A stretch of DNA of 64,000 bases from Methylomonas methanica (GTDB taxonomy: Bacteria; Pseudomonadota; Gammaproteobacteria; Methylococcales; Methylomonadaceae): the NCBI GenBank assembly GCA_001644045.1, contig LUUF01000050.1, positions 124,001 to 188,000 of the forward strand, in the 5' to 3' direction. The position numbers were made by a program, and so were the translations under genes. Positions 27,736-35,897 of the stretch are shown one piece after another (position 1 is the stretch's first letter; every line of letters starts with the position of its first letter). The notes below the pieces were generated by a model. The model did not search any database, was not told the DNA's origin, and saw only the letters and a list, made by a program, of their open reading frames with translations.

Positions 27736-28455
27736 ATGAATAAAAAATCTCTGTTAATTTTGTGCCCTCTGTTACTGATATTAACGGCGTGTAGCAATCC
27801 AGGCTCGGAACCGCCGGTCGCCGGCAGCGTGCCCGTCAAAAAAGCCCCGTCCAAAAAAACGGCGGCGAATAAAGCACCTGCCGCCGCCACGGCTAAAAAA
27901 TCGGCGACTACCCCCGATACCGCAACCTATGCGATAGAAAGCGTCAGCAATAATTTTAAAGATGAGCCGAATTTGCCGACATTTCGCGCCGAGCCTTTGA
28001 TGCCGCCAGCCGATATTCCGCCTCCCGCTCCTGCGTCGGTCAGTCCGGCAGCGGCTACGCCTACGGCCGTGGCAACGGCTCCCGCGCCAAAGTTTGTAAT
28101 CGAAGATGCGCGCATCCCCAGCGGCACGCCGCCGGCCGTGGTGGCGTTGATTACCGAGTCTGATCGCAGTCGCAATAGCGGGGATCTCGATGCGGCGGTA
28201 GTGGTGATGGAGCGAGCATTGCGTATCGATTCGCGCAATCCAACCCTGACTTATAAATTGGCGCAGCTCAGAATCAAACAAAATAAACCGCAGTTGGCCG
28301 AAGAGTTAGCCGGGAAAGCGGCTTTGCTGGCTGGCGGCGATCTGGATCTGAAACGTAAAAGCTGGTTGCTGATCGCCGAGGCCCGGCAAATGCAGCAAAA
28401 CACCCAAGGCGCCAAAGAAGCTAAAGCCAAGGCGGATAGCTTTTTCGGTCGCTAG
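27736..28455 (+). CDS. Lipoprotein with Pro/Ala/Lys-rich linker and TPR-like C-terminus
   Basis: Exported lipoprotein of 239 residues. The signal peptide ends in the lipobox L-T-A-C, so Cys19 would be acylated; Ser follows it, suggesting outer-membrane sorting. Residues about 25-130 are a low-complexity Ala, Pro and Lys linker. The remainder (about 135-239) has helical repeats of TPR type (A-A-V-V-V-M-E-R-A-L-R-I-D-S-R-N-P). Its stop overlaps the helicase start (TAGTG). The function is unknown; a peptidoglycan-spanning scaffold would fit the design. Confidence 0.78.
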   Translation: MNKKSLLILCPLLLILTACSNPGSEPPVAGSVPVKKAPSKKTAANKAPAAATAKKSATTPDTATYAIESVSNNFKDEPNLPTFRAEPLMPPADIPPPAPASVSPAAATPTAVATAPAPKFVIEDARIPSGTPPAVVALITESDRSRNSGDLDAAVVVMERALRIDSRNPTLTYKLAQLRIKQNKPQLAEELAGKAALLAGGDLDLKRKSWLLIAEARQMQQNTQGAKEAKAKADSFFGR

Positions 28456-30413
28456 TGTCTGAGGGTTCCAAGCCGGCGCTTGTTAGCGCCGCTGCAAAAT
28501 TAGCCGATATTTTTGGCGACGGCGGTGCTTTAGCCGAGGTTATCAACGGTTACTCGCCGCGTGCCGCGCAAATCGAGATGGCCGAAAAGATAGCCTATGC
28601 CATCGAGTCGCAGCAAAACCTGATTGCCGAGGCCGGCACCGGCACCGGCAAAACCTTTGCTTATCTGATCCCCGCGATCCTGTCCGGCAAGAAAGTCATC
28701 GTCTCCACCGGTACCAAAAATCTGCAAGACCAATTGTTCAACAAGGATTTGCCGGTAATCCGCAAAGCCTTGAGCAGACGGCCGTTTAAGGCCAGTTTGT
28801 TGAAAGGACGCGCCAATTATCTATGTACTTACCGGCTGGAACAGGCCTTGAATTCCGCGTTCGGCTACAGCCAGGAAGATGCGGCTGCACTGGCGCAGAT
28901 CAAGGCTTGGTCGAAACGCACCAAGGCCGGTGACGTCTCTGAAGTGGCCGATGTGCATGATGGAGACCCGGTCTGGTTTCACGCTACCTCAACCACTGAT
29001 AATTGCCTGGGGCAAAACTGTCCGGATTATGCCGATTGCTTTTTGACTAAAGCCCGCAAGCAAGCCCAGGAAGCTGAGATAGTTGTAGTCAATCACCATC
29101 TGCTGTGTGCCGACTGGTCGATCCGCGAAACCGGCTTCGGCGAGTTGTTGCCGGATGCCGAAGTCGTCGTCATTGACGAAGCACATCAACTGGCCGATAC
29201 CGCGTCCAATTTTTTGGGGGTGACGATCAGCGGCAAACAATTGGTCGATCTGGCCGACGACAGCCTGGCCGAGTATTTTACCGATGCCAAGGATATGCCC
29301 GACTTACGTACTGCCTGCGAAGACTTGCAGCATGAGGTCAAGGATCTGCGCTTGGCGTTTGGCCTGGAGCTACGGCGCGGCGACTGGCAAGACATCGAAA
29401 CCAACCCCAAAATTGCCGGCGCCTTGGAATCCTTGCAAAAGCAACTGGCGCGGTTGACCGACCAATTGGAACGCGCCTCGGTGCGCAGTAAAGGCCTGGA
29501 ATCGTGCTTCGATCGCGCCGAAGCGCTGGATGCGCAACTGGAAATCTTGATCAACGACAAGGACGGGCAGTGGATCAAATGGTACGAGACCTACAGTAAA
29601 TCATTTACGCTTAGCCGCACGCCGCTGGATATTGCCAAGGAATTTCGCGGTTTCATGGCCCGGCATAAAGCCACCTGGATTTTTACTTCCGCGACCTTGA
29701 GCGTGGCCAACAATTTCGTGCATTTTTCCAAGAATCTGGGCTTGAGCGGCGCGCTCAGCCAGAGTTGGGAGAGTCCGTTCGATTATCCGAACCAAGCCTT
29801 GTTTTACCACCCCAAAGGGCTCCCGCAGCCCAGCGATCCCGACTTTACCGACAAAATTGTCGAGTTCGCGTTGCCGGTGCTGGAAGCCAGCCGGGGGCGG
29901 GCATTTTTCCTTTTTACCAGCCACCGCGCCTTGCAACGCGCCGCGCAATTGCTGGAAGGCAAGCTCGACCATCCAATCTTGGTACAAGGCACTCGTTCAA
30001 AAGGTGTGTTGCTGGATCAGTTCAAGGAATTGGGTAACGCGGTGTTGCTGGCGACGGCGAGTTTCTGGGAAGGTGTGGACGTGCGCGGCGATGCCTTGTC
30101 CTGCGTGATTATCGATAAACTACCATTCGCCTCACCGGGTGATCCAGTGTTGAAGGCCCGAATGAATGCGATGGAAAAACAGGGCCGCAACCCTTTTTTC
30201 GAACATCAACTACCCAGCGCCATCATTATGCTGCGCCAAGGGGTAGGGCGTTTGATTCGCGACGTCAACGATCGCGGCGTGCTGATGGTCTGCGATCCCC
30301 GCTTGTTAAAACGTTCCTACGGTCAGATGTTTCTGGATAGCGTGCCGGCGATGAAGCGTAGCCGCGAGATCGAAGACGTGCGGCAGTTTTTTGCTATAGA
30401 GGAAAGCAGTTGA
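28455..30413 (+). CDS. yoaA: ATP-dependent DNA helicase, YoaA/DinG (XPD-like) family
   Basis: Superfamily 2 5'-3' helicase of 652 residues, length as in YoaA. Walker A is E-A-G-T-G-T-G-K-T-F-A-Y-L. Four cysteines in L-C-T-Y-R, N-C-L-G-Q-N-C and Y-A-D-C-F fit the Fe-S domain. V-I-D-E-A-H-Q is motif II and Q-G-V-G-R-L-I-R lies in motif VI. It probably unwinds forked or damaged DNA, where YoaA works with the polymerase III clamp loader in E. coli. It starts with GTG overlapping the lipoprotein stop and overlaps tsaB by four bases. DinG itself is the alternative name, but tsaB linkage is typical of YoaA. Confidence 0.9.
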   Translation: MSEGSKPALVSAAAKLADIFGDGGALAEVINGYSPRAAQIEMAEKIAYAIESQQNLIAEAGTGTGKTFAYLIPAILSGKKVIVSTGTKNLQDQLFNKDLPVIRKALSRRPFKASLLKGRANYLCTYRLEQALNSAFGYSQEDAAALAQIKAWSKRTKAGDVSEVADVHDGDPVWFHATSTTDNCLGQNCPDYADCFLTKARKQAQEAEIVVVNHHLLCADWSIRETGFGELLPDAEVVVIDEAHQLADTASNFLGVTISGKQLVDLADDSLAEYFTDAKDMPDLRTACEDLQHEVKDLRLAFGLELRRGDWQDIETNPKIAGALESLQKQLARLTDQLERASVRSKGLESCFDRAEALDAQLEILINDKDGQWIKWYETYSKSFTLSRTPLDIAKEFRGFMARHKATWIFTSATLSVANNFVHFSKNLGLSGALSQSWESPFDYPNQALFYHPKGLPQPSDPDFTDKIVEFALPVLEASRGRAFFLFTSHRALQRAAQLLEGKLDHPILVQGTRSKGVLLDQFKELGNAVLLATASFWEGVDVRGDALSCVIIDKLPFASPGDPVLKARMNAMEKQGRNPFFEHQLPSAIIMLRQGVGRLIRDVNDRGVLMVCDPRLLKRSYGQMFLDSVPAMKRSREIEDVRQFFAIEESS

Positions 30414-31096
30414 AATTATTGGCAGTAGAAACTTCCACCGACGCTTGTTCGGCGGCCTTATTTATCGATGGCGAGATTGCCGAAAAATTTGCCGTAGCGC
30501 CGCGCGAGCATACCAAGCTGATCTTGCCGATGATCGACCAATTGATGGCCGACGCCCAGCTCAAGCCGCAACAACTCGACGCCATCGGCTTGAGCCGTGG
30601 CCCCGGTTCGTTTACCGGTGTCAGAATTGCCGGCGGGGTGGTGCAGGGCATAGCCTATGGTGCCGACTTGCCGGTGGTACCGGTTTCGACCTTGGCGGCA
30701 ATCGCGCAGGATTTTTTCAACCATCGATCCGATGCCGAGCTGAGTTTTACCGCGATGGATGCGCGAATGGGCGAAATTTTTTGGGGCGTGTATCAACGCA
30801 ATGAATTGGGCTTGGCGGAGTTGATCGGTGCGGAAGCCGTGACGCCAGCCGGCGAAGTGGAATTTCCCGATCTTCCCGGATTCGGTGTCGGTTCCGGTTG
30901 GGGTGTTTATGCGGAGCAGTTGGGCCAGCGTTTAGCTGGGCGCGTATTGGGCATCGAGGTGGAGGTTTGGCCGCGCGCCGGCTGCGTCGCGCAACTGGGC
31001 GCTTACGGTTTTGCCAACAGTTTGGCCGTGGCTGTCGAGCAAGCCATGCCGGTTTATCTGCGCGATAAAGTCGCCAAAAAGCAATCGGAAAGATAA
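30410..31096 (+). CDS. tsaB: tRNA threonylcarbamoyladenosine biosynthesis protein TsaB
   Basis: TsaB (YeaZ), 228 residues, an ASKHA-fold partner of TsaD and TsaE needed for t6A37 in ANN-decoding tRNAs. It begins with the family's L-L-A-V-E-T-S-T-D-A-C-S and has L-S-R-G-P-G-S-F-T-G-V-R. The start codon is TTG, overlapping the helicase stop (TTGA), which fits low, coupled translation. The yoaA-tsaB neighbourhood is conserved in E. coli. Confidence 0.94.
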   Translation: MKLLAVETSTDACSAALFIDGEIAEKFAVAPREHTKLILPMIDQLMADAQLKPQQLDAIGLSRGPGSFTGVRIAGGVVQGIAYGADLPVVPVSTLAAIAQDFFNHRSDAELSFTAMDARMGEIFWGVYQRNELGLAELIGAEAVTPAGEVEFPDLPGFGVGSGWGVYAEQLGQRLAGRVLGIEVEVWPRAGCVAQLGAYGFANSLAVAVEQAMPVYLRDKVAKKQSER

Positions 31097-31197
31097 GCGG
31101 ATTTTTGGCTTTGACCTGCCGTTAAAACTGCCTCGCAACGTTTTTAAATGCCTTCTAAGGTACAATGCCTTTTTACCCAAGCCGATATTTTTAGCCA

Positions 31198-31818
31198 ATG
31201 GCGCAATATTTCGAAATTCATCCGAAGAACCCGCAGCCGCGCTTGATTCAGCAAGCAGTCAATATTTTGCGCAGCGGTGGGGTGATTGTGTATCCGACCG
31301 ATGCTTCCTACGCATTGGGTTGCCAGATAGGCGATAAAGCGGCGATGGATCAGATTCGTAGCATCCGCCGCCTCGACGATAATCATAATTTTACCTTGCT
31401 CTGCAACGACTTGTCGCAGGTGTCTATCTTTACCAAAATGGGCAACGAGGCCCATCGCCTGATCAAAAAACTTACCCCGGGCCCGTTTACGTTTTTACTG
31501 GATGCCACGCGTGAAGTGCCGCGCCGTTTGCAGCATCCGAAAAAGAAAACCATAGGCGTCAGGATCACCGAACATCCGGTTGCCCAGGCCTTGGTCGAAC
31601 AATTGGGAGAGCCTTTGTTGACGTCCACCTTGATGATGCCCGGCGATAGCGAGCCTTTGGCCGATCCTTACGAGATTAGAAAACGGCTGGAAAAAGAGTT
31701 AGCCCTGGTGATAGATGCCGGGGTTATCGAATATCAACCCACTACCGTAATCGCTTGCGGCGACAAGTCGATTGAAATTGTTCGACAAGGCATCGGTATT
31801 GCGCCGATGTTGGAGTGA
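31198..31818 (+). CDS. yciO: YciO/Sua5-family protein (threonylcarbamoyl-AMP synthase-like)
   Basis: Protein of 206 residues with the YrdC/Sua5 dsRNA-binding fold: G-G-V-I-V-Y-P-T-D-A-S-Y-A-L-G-C, L-T-P-G-P-F-T-F-L-L and K-T-I-G-V-R-I near the substrate pocket. The A-S-Y-A-L-G variant and overall length fit YciO better than TsaC (T-D-T-V-Y-G-L). TsaC makes threonylcarbamoyl-AMP for t6A. YciO's own role is less certain, but its placement after tsaB supports a link to that pathway. Confidence 0.85.
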   Translation: MAQYFEIHPKNPQPRLIQQAVNILRSGGVIVYPTDASYALGCQIGDKAAMDQIRSIRRLDDNHNFTLLCNDLSQVSIFTKMGNEAHRLIKKLTPGPFTFLLDATREVPRRLQHPKKKTIGVRITEHPVAQALVEQLGEPLLTSTLMMPGDSEPLADPYEIRKRLEKELALVIDAGVIEYQPTTVIACGDKSIEIVRQGIGIAPMLE

Positions 31819-31825
31819 AACAGCC

Positions 31826-32479
31826 ATGATGGACGAATTAACCCTAGTGCAAAGGATCGTAGTCTGGATTTTACCGGTGATTTTCGCGATTACCGGTCAC
31901 GAGGTGGCGCACGGCTGGGTAGCTAAGAAGTTAGGCGATAATACCGCCGCCGACCAAGGCCGCTTGACCCTGAATCCGCTGAAACATATCGATATTTTGG
32001 GTACGCTGATCATTCCCGGCTTGTTATTGCTTACGTTTACCGGCTTTGTGTTCGGTTGGGCCAAGCCGGTGCCGGTCGATCCCAGAGCCTTTAAAAAACC
32101 GCGTCAAGCGATGGCGATTGTGGCTTTGGCTGGTCCTGTATCCAACTTATTGATGGCGGCGACCTGGGCCTTGCTGGCTAGAATTGGCGTGATGCTGGAA
32201 ATCGAGTATATCTCCTTCCCGCTAATTTACAGCGGCGTGGCCGGAATCAGCATCAATTTGGTTTTGGCGTTGATCAATCTGTTACCGATTCCGCCGCTGG
32301 ATGGCAGCCGAATCTTGTCTGGATTGCTGTCGGATTACTGGGCCTGGCAATACAATCGTTTGGAACGTTTTGGCTTTATTTTTCTGCTGATATTACTGGC
32401 TACCGATGTATTGCAATACATTTTGGCCTACCCGATGTATTACGCCCAACAGTGGTTTTTTAGCCTGGCGGGAATGTAG
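31826..32479 (+). CDS. Site-2 protease family membrane metallopeptidase (M50)
   Basis: Rhythm of membrane helices and zinc motifs typical of the compact M50B group. It has 217 residues from ATG 31826, with GGAG at 31812-31815. The zinc helix is I-T-G-H-E-V-A-H-G-W (H-E-x-x-H). The third ligand lies in L-L-P-I-P-P-L-D-G-S-R, the N-x-x-P-x-x-x-x-D-G motif. No PDZ domain is present, so it is not RseP. The substrate is unknown. It lies between yciO and scpA in one run of genes, a common arrangement in proteobacteria. Confidence 0.9.
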   Translation: MMDELTLVQRIVVWILPVIFAITGHEVAHGWVAKKLGDNTAADQGRLTLNPLKHIDILGTLIIPGLLLLTFTGFVFGWAKPVPVDPRAFKKPRQAMAIVALAGPVSNLLMAATWALLARIGVMLEIEYISFPLIYSGVAGISINLVLALINLLPIPPLDGSRILSGLLSDYWAWQYNRLERFGFIFLLILLATDVLQYILAYPMYYAQQWFFSLAGM

Positions 32480-32481
32480 TT

Positions 32482-33303
32482 TTGAACGAAGTGGTATTAC
32501 CGGTTGAGACAGCGCTGCCGCCTCTGGCACTGGTACAAGGCCAGCCCTATCAGGATTTACCGGAAGACCTCTACATCCCGCCGGATGCGTTGGAAGTATT
32601 TCTGGATGCGTTCGAAGGGCCGCTGGATTTGCTGTTGTATTTGATTCGCCGGCAGAATCTGGATATTCTCGACATTCCCATCGCCCAGATTACCCGGCAA
32701 TATATTGCCTACATCGACATGATGGAAAATATGCGTCTGGAGCTGGCCGCCGAATATCTGGTGATGGCCGCGCTGTTGGCGGAGATCAAATCGCGCATGC
32801 TGCTGCCCAGACAACCGGAAAGCGAAGAGGAAGAAGAAGACCCCAGAGCGTTTTTGATCCGCAAGTTGCAGGAATACGAAGCGATCAAAAAAGTGGCCGA
32901 AGAGATCGATCTGCTGGCTAGAAACGAGCGCGATACCTTTGAATTCGGGGTCGACACCTCGACCGTGGACGTGCAGCAAATTCTGCCGGATGTGCAGCTC
33001 AAGGAACTCCTGCTGGCCTTCCAGGATATATTGAAGCGTGCCGAGAGGCTTAGTCACCATCAAATAACCAAAGAACCCCTATCAGTCCGTGAACGAATGG
33101 CAGCCATTTTGGAAAAACTTAACGGAGCAAATCAGCTCCCTTTCGCAGCGTGTTTTACCCGAAGTGAAGGAAAAAACGGAGTGGTTGTCGCGTTTCTTGC
33201 CATCCTTGAACTCTCCAAGGAACGCATCATCGACATCTTCCAGTCCGAGCCCTACGCCGGCATCCAGGTCAGAGTCCGCATCGATAGCGGCACGGGGGAC
33301 TGA
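32482..33303 (+). CDS. scpA: Segregation and condensation protein A
   Basis: Kleisin subunit of the SMC-ScpAB condensin, 273 residues. The N-terminal region has F-E-G-P-L-D-L-L-L-Y-L-I-R-R-Q and I-L-D-I-P-I-A-Q-I-T-R-Q-Y. The C-terminal winged helix includes F-L-A-I-L-E-L-S-K and ends in V-R-V-R. It starts with TTG two bases after the protease stop. Its last 215 bases are also open in the scpB frame. Confidence 0.93.
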   Translation: MNEVVLPVETALPPLALVQGQPYQDLPEDLYIPPDALEVFLDAFEGPLDLLLYLIRRQNLDILDIPIAQITRQYIAYIDMMENMRLELAAEYLVMAALLAEIKSRMLLPRQPESEEEEEDPRAFLIRKLQEYEAIKKVAEEIDLLARNERDTFEFGVDTSTVDVQQILPDVQLKELLLAFQDILKRAERLSHHQITKEPLSVRERMAAILEKLNGANQLPFAACFTRSEGKNGVVVAFLAILELSKERIIDIFQSEPYAGIQVRVRIDSGTGD

Positions 33304-33712
33304 TCCACAGTTAGCCGAAACCGTCGTCGATGATGTTATTCCCGCAGCCAAACCCAGAACGCCCCGCAAGCCTCGCATCAAACCCGAGCCTGTTACGATA
33401 TTTGTGCCGGTCAAGCGGCGCGCCGTGCGTTTTCCGGCTACTTGGTCGAGCCAACCGCGCGTTGAGGTTGTTCAAGCCCCCGAACCAGACGACCCCGTGG
33501 TTTTGCCAAGGTCCGGTCGGCAAGCGGTGCGCCTACTGTCGGTTTGGCATACGAGCTGGCAGCCAGTTACGCCGGAAGCTGCGGCCGTTAGCGAGGCTAG
33601 GCGCGCAACCCGGTTGCCGCAGCGCTGGTCTGAAATTATTCGCGCCAGTACTTACGAACCTATCCTGGTCGAACGCCACCGATTACAGCCCGACATAATT
33701 AAAGAGTGCGAC
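33304..33712 (+). other. In-frame upstream extension of scpB with threefold repeat
   Basis: Between the scpA stop and the recognisable ScpB core the scpB frame stays open, back to a GTG at 33089 inside scpA. The encoded stretch is basic and Pro-rich. It contains three copies of R-[RQ]-A-[VT]-R-[FL]-[PL]-x-x-W, beginning at about 33416, 33518 and 33599. A protein-level repeat argues that this stretch is translated, probably as an N-terminal extension of ScpB. GTG codons at 33404 and 33425 are other possible starts. No separate stop lies before ScpB. Confidence 0.6.
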
Positions 33713-34411
33713 ATGAACACCAAGCGCATTGTGGAAGCCATATTGTTTGCCGCCAATAGACCGATGACGATCAGGCAGATCCAGGAAACCTTCCCGGAAC
33801 TGGAGCAACCCGATACCTTGTCGGTGCAAATGGCCTTGGACGACATTGCCCGCGATTATGCCGATCGGCCGATCGGCCTTAGGCAATTGGCCAGCGGTTA
33901 TCGGTTTCAGGTGCGCGAAGGTTTGTCGCCTTATGTCACCCGCTTGTTCGAGGAAAAGCCGGCTCGTTATTCGCGGGCGCTGCTGGAAACCTTGGCCATC
34001 ATCGCCTATCGCCAGCCGGTGACGCGCGGCGAAATCGAAGACATCCGCGGCGTCAGCGTCAGCAGTTCCATCATTCAAACCCTGTTGGAGCGCGAGTGGA
34101 TACGCGTCATCGCCCATAAGGAAGTGCCGGGTCGACCGGCCTTGTTCGGCACCACCAAACAATTTCTGGATTATTTCAATTTAACCTCATTGAGCGAATT
34201 ACCGACGCTGGAAGAAATCGTCAATTTCGATTTCGGCAACTCGCCTCAACCGCAACCCGAGCAGGACCACAGTGAAAGACCGCAAATCGCCGAGATCGAA
34301 CAACCCGTCAGCCCCGCAGGACAAACGGACTCAGAAACCGCAGCCTCGGAAACCGAGCTCGACGCCCAAACCGAAGCCGGCCTCGGCGCCGAAAACCTCA
34401 CCCTCCACTAA
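33713..34411 (+). CDS. scpB: Segregation and condensation protein B
   Basis: Winged-helix partner of ScpA in the SMC complex. The conserved core begins M-N-T-K-R-I-V-E-A-I-L-F-A-A-N-R-P and has A-L-L-E-T-L-A-I-I-A-Y-R-Q-P-V-T-R-G-E-I and R-G-V-S-V-S-S-S-I-I-Q-T-L-L-E. I annotate the core from ATG 33713 (232 residues, AAAGAG just upstream); longer forms reaching back to 33404 or even 33089 are possible. The C-terminal 45 residues are acidic and low-complexity, and their codons overlap rluB by 140 bases in another frame. Confidence 0.92.
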   Translation: MNTKRIVEAILFAANRPMTIRQIQETFPELEQPDTLSVQMALDDIARDYADRPIGLRQLASGYRFQVREGLSPYVTRLFEEKPARYSRALLETLAIIAYRQPVTRGEIEDIRGVSVSSSIIQTLLEREWIRVIAHKEVPGRPALFGTTKQFLDYFNLTSLSELPTLEEIVNFDFGNSPQPQPEQDHSERPQIAEIEQPVSPAGQTDSETAASETELDAQTEAGLGAENLTLH

Positions 34412-35159
34412 AGCCGCGCCCGCCGGCGGCGAGCGCATCCAGAAACTACTGGCCCGAGCCGGTGTGGGTTCGCGGCGGGAAATCGAACGCTGGATAGAAG
34501 AAGGCAAGCTCACCGTCAATGGTAATCCAGTACAGCCGGGCTACCACTTGAAGCCCGACGACCATCTGCAAATCAATGGCCGGGTCGTAAAATGGGAAAA
34601 ATACGCCGAGCAACCGACCCGTGTGTTGGTGTACCACAAACCGGTCGGCGAACTGGTCACCCGCCGCGACCCGGAAGGCCGCCCGGTAATCTTTACCCAA
34701 CTGCCACGCCTGCAAGTAGGCCGCTGGATCGCCGTCGGTCGCCTGGACATCAATACTTCCGGCTTGATTTTAGTGACCAATAACGGCGAACTAGCCAATC
34801 GCTTGATGCACCCTTCGCGGGAAGTGGAACGCGAATACGCGGTGCGGATCTTGGGCGAAGTGGACGATGCCATGCTGGCGCGTCTGAAGCAGGGCGTGGA
34901 ATTGGAAGACGGTCCGGCGCATTTCGAAGACGTCAGTTTTTACGCCGGCGAAGGCGCCAACAAATGGTTTTACGCCACGGTGAAGCAGGGGCGTAATCGC
35001 TTGGTGCGGCGTTTGTGGGAATCGCAGGGGGTTAAAGTTAGCCGCTTGATTCGGGTCCGTTACGGCGATGTGGGTTTGCCGGAACGGGTTAGGGCGCATT
35101 CGTTTTATGAATTGGAGCCTAAGGAATTGCAGGGGTTGATGGAGTTTGTGGGGTTGTAG
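34272..35159 (+). CDS. rluB: 23S rRNA pseudouridine(2605) synthase
   Basis: RsuA/RluB-family pseudouridine synthase of 295 residues. A basic Lys-Pro-Ser-rich tail of about 50 residues precedes the S4 domain (R-I-Q-K-L-L-A-R-A-G-V-G-S-R-R). The catalytic motif is V-G-R-L-D-I-N-T-S-G-L-I-L-V-T-N, with the active Asp after R-L. The GTG at 34272 has AGGA five bases upstream, and no other start lies before the S4 domain, so the 140-base overlap with scpB seems real. scpA-scpB-rluB is a common order in gammaproteobacteria. Confidence 0.93.
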   Translation: MKDRKSPRSNNPSAPQDKRTQKPQPRKPSSTPKPKPASAPKTSPSTKAAPAGGERIQKLLARAGVGSRREIERWIEEGKLTVNGNPVQPGYHLKPDDHLQINGRVVKWEKYAEQPTRVLVYHKPVGELVTRRDPEGRPVIFTQLPRLQVGRWIAVGRLDINTSGLILVTNNGELANRLMHPSREVEREYAVRILGEVDDAMLARLKQGVELEDGPAHFEDVSFYAGEGANKWFYATVKQGRNRLVRRLWESQGVKVSRLIRVRYGDVGLPERVRAHSFYELEPKELQGLMEFVGL

Positions 35160-35242
35160 AATTTGAATTCAGACGTTAAAGGGTTACGCCATACTGGATT
35201 TATTGCGAAAACTGATTAAACACTATTCTACCCACGAGTTTC

Positions 35243-35278
35243 GTAGGACGGGTACGGTTTTTGTGCCCACGCGGAATT
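35243..35278. repeat. Dispersed GTGCCCAC-type hairpin repeat, copy 1
   Basis: Imperfect copy of a motif reading roughly GTAGGRYGGGYACGGTTT followed by TTGTGCCCACGCGG. The reverse complement of the right half of the element at 57952-58036 is nearly the same. The arms here are GGGTAC and GTGCCC. Confidence 0.7.
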
Positions 35279-35347
35279 TCGATTTGCATAAACAATGATT
35301 CGCTATCGTGAAACTTGATTGAGTGCCGGTTCCCGCACCGGCGAGCG

Positions 35348-35383
35348 GGTTACTTTTCTTTGCTTGTCCAAAGAAAAGTAACC
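35348..35383. repeat. Perfect 15-bp inverted repeat of a common intergenic element
   Basis: GGTTACTTTTCTTTG and CAAAGAAAAGTAACC are perfect complements separated by CTTGTC. The long stem lies in a repeat block (about 35330-35575) of a kind often seen between genes in gammaproteobacterial genomes. It lacks a following T run as an intrinsic terminator, though it could still act as an RNA stem. Confidence 0.8.
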
Positions 35384-35593
35384 AAAAGAAAAGACACCCG
35401 AATGCCGCTTTGATCCTCCGCTCCAAAACTTTTATCGAGGGTCGGCAGAAAAAGGGGCTTCCCAGCCCCTCCGCCGACGTGCGGAGTCCATGCCGCACCC
35501 CTTCGGGCAATTCTCGATAAAAGCCCCGGTGCTCGGCGCGGTATACAGGGAAAATCCAACCCATCGCGAATTTTTTACGGTAACTCTGCGTAG

Positions 35594-35623
35594 GCTGGGT
35601 AGGAGCGATAGCGGAAACCCAGC
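35594..35623. repeat. Short hairpin repeat GCTGGGT...ACCCAGC
   Basis: Seven-base perfect arms GCTGGGT (35594-35600) and ACCCAGC (35617-35623) with a 16-base loop containing GAGCGATAGCG. Part of the repeat mosaic downstream of rluB. Confidence 0.6.
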
Positions 35624-35688
35624 ATGATGCTTTTCGCATCAAGGTTATCCCTGGTTTCGCTCAATACCCTGATATAAAAAATCCAGCC

Positions 35689-35725
35689 GTAGAATGGGCA
35701 CTGTTTTTGTGCCCACTTGGCATAG
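35689..35725. repeat. Dispersed GTGCCCAC-type hairpin repeat, copy 2
   Basis: GTAGAATGGGCAC then GTTTTT and GTGCCCAC; arms TGGGCAC (35695-35701) and GTGCCCA (35709-35715) are perfect. It shares the core of the elements at 35243 and 57952. Confidence 0.7.
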
Positions 35726-35897
35726 GCAGTTACATAAACGAGCGTGAGGCTTATACTCAACCTGCTCGCTTCCCTAGTCGATAAAACTCCCGTCAAAGCG
35801 ATTAGCTAGCCTTTGGAAATGAGGATGGCTTACTATGGAGCGACTTTGGATTTTTGTTCCAATTCGAGCAGGTTTTTATACCGGGGCGGATAGAAAA

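Larger units (their letters stand above)
35160..35834. other. Repeat-rich intergenic region without genes
   Basis: 675 bp between rluB and the adenosine-deaminase-like gene. It is a mosaic of short hairpin repeats, listed separately at 35243, 35348, 35594 and 35689. Open frames here, such as 35223-35642 on the minus strand, look like translations of the repeats rather than genes. The stretch from about 35440 to 35530 is GC-rich. Confidence 0.65.

Noticed and set aside
33089-33303. scpB start at GTG 33089, inside scpA
   Set aside because: ScpA coding in this stretch matches the family C-terminus, while the other frame gives low-complexity Ser/Pro. I keep the extension only from the scpA stop and flag it as uncertain.
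35223-35642. 139-residue minus-strand open frame in the rluB downstream gap
   Set aside because: It runs through several hairpin repeats and resembles frequently mis-annotated translations of such repeats; no ribosome site or domain.
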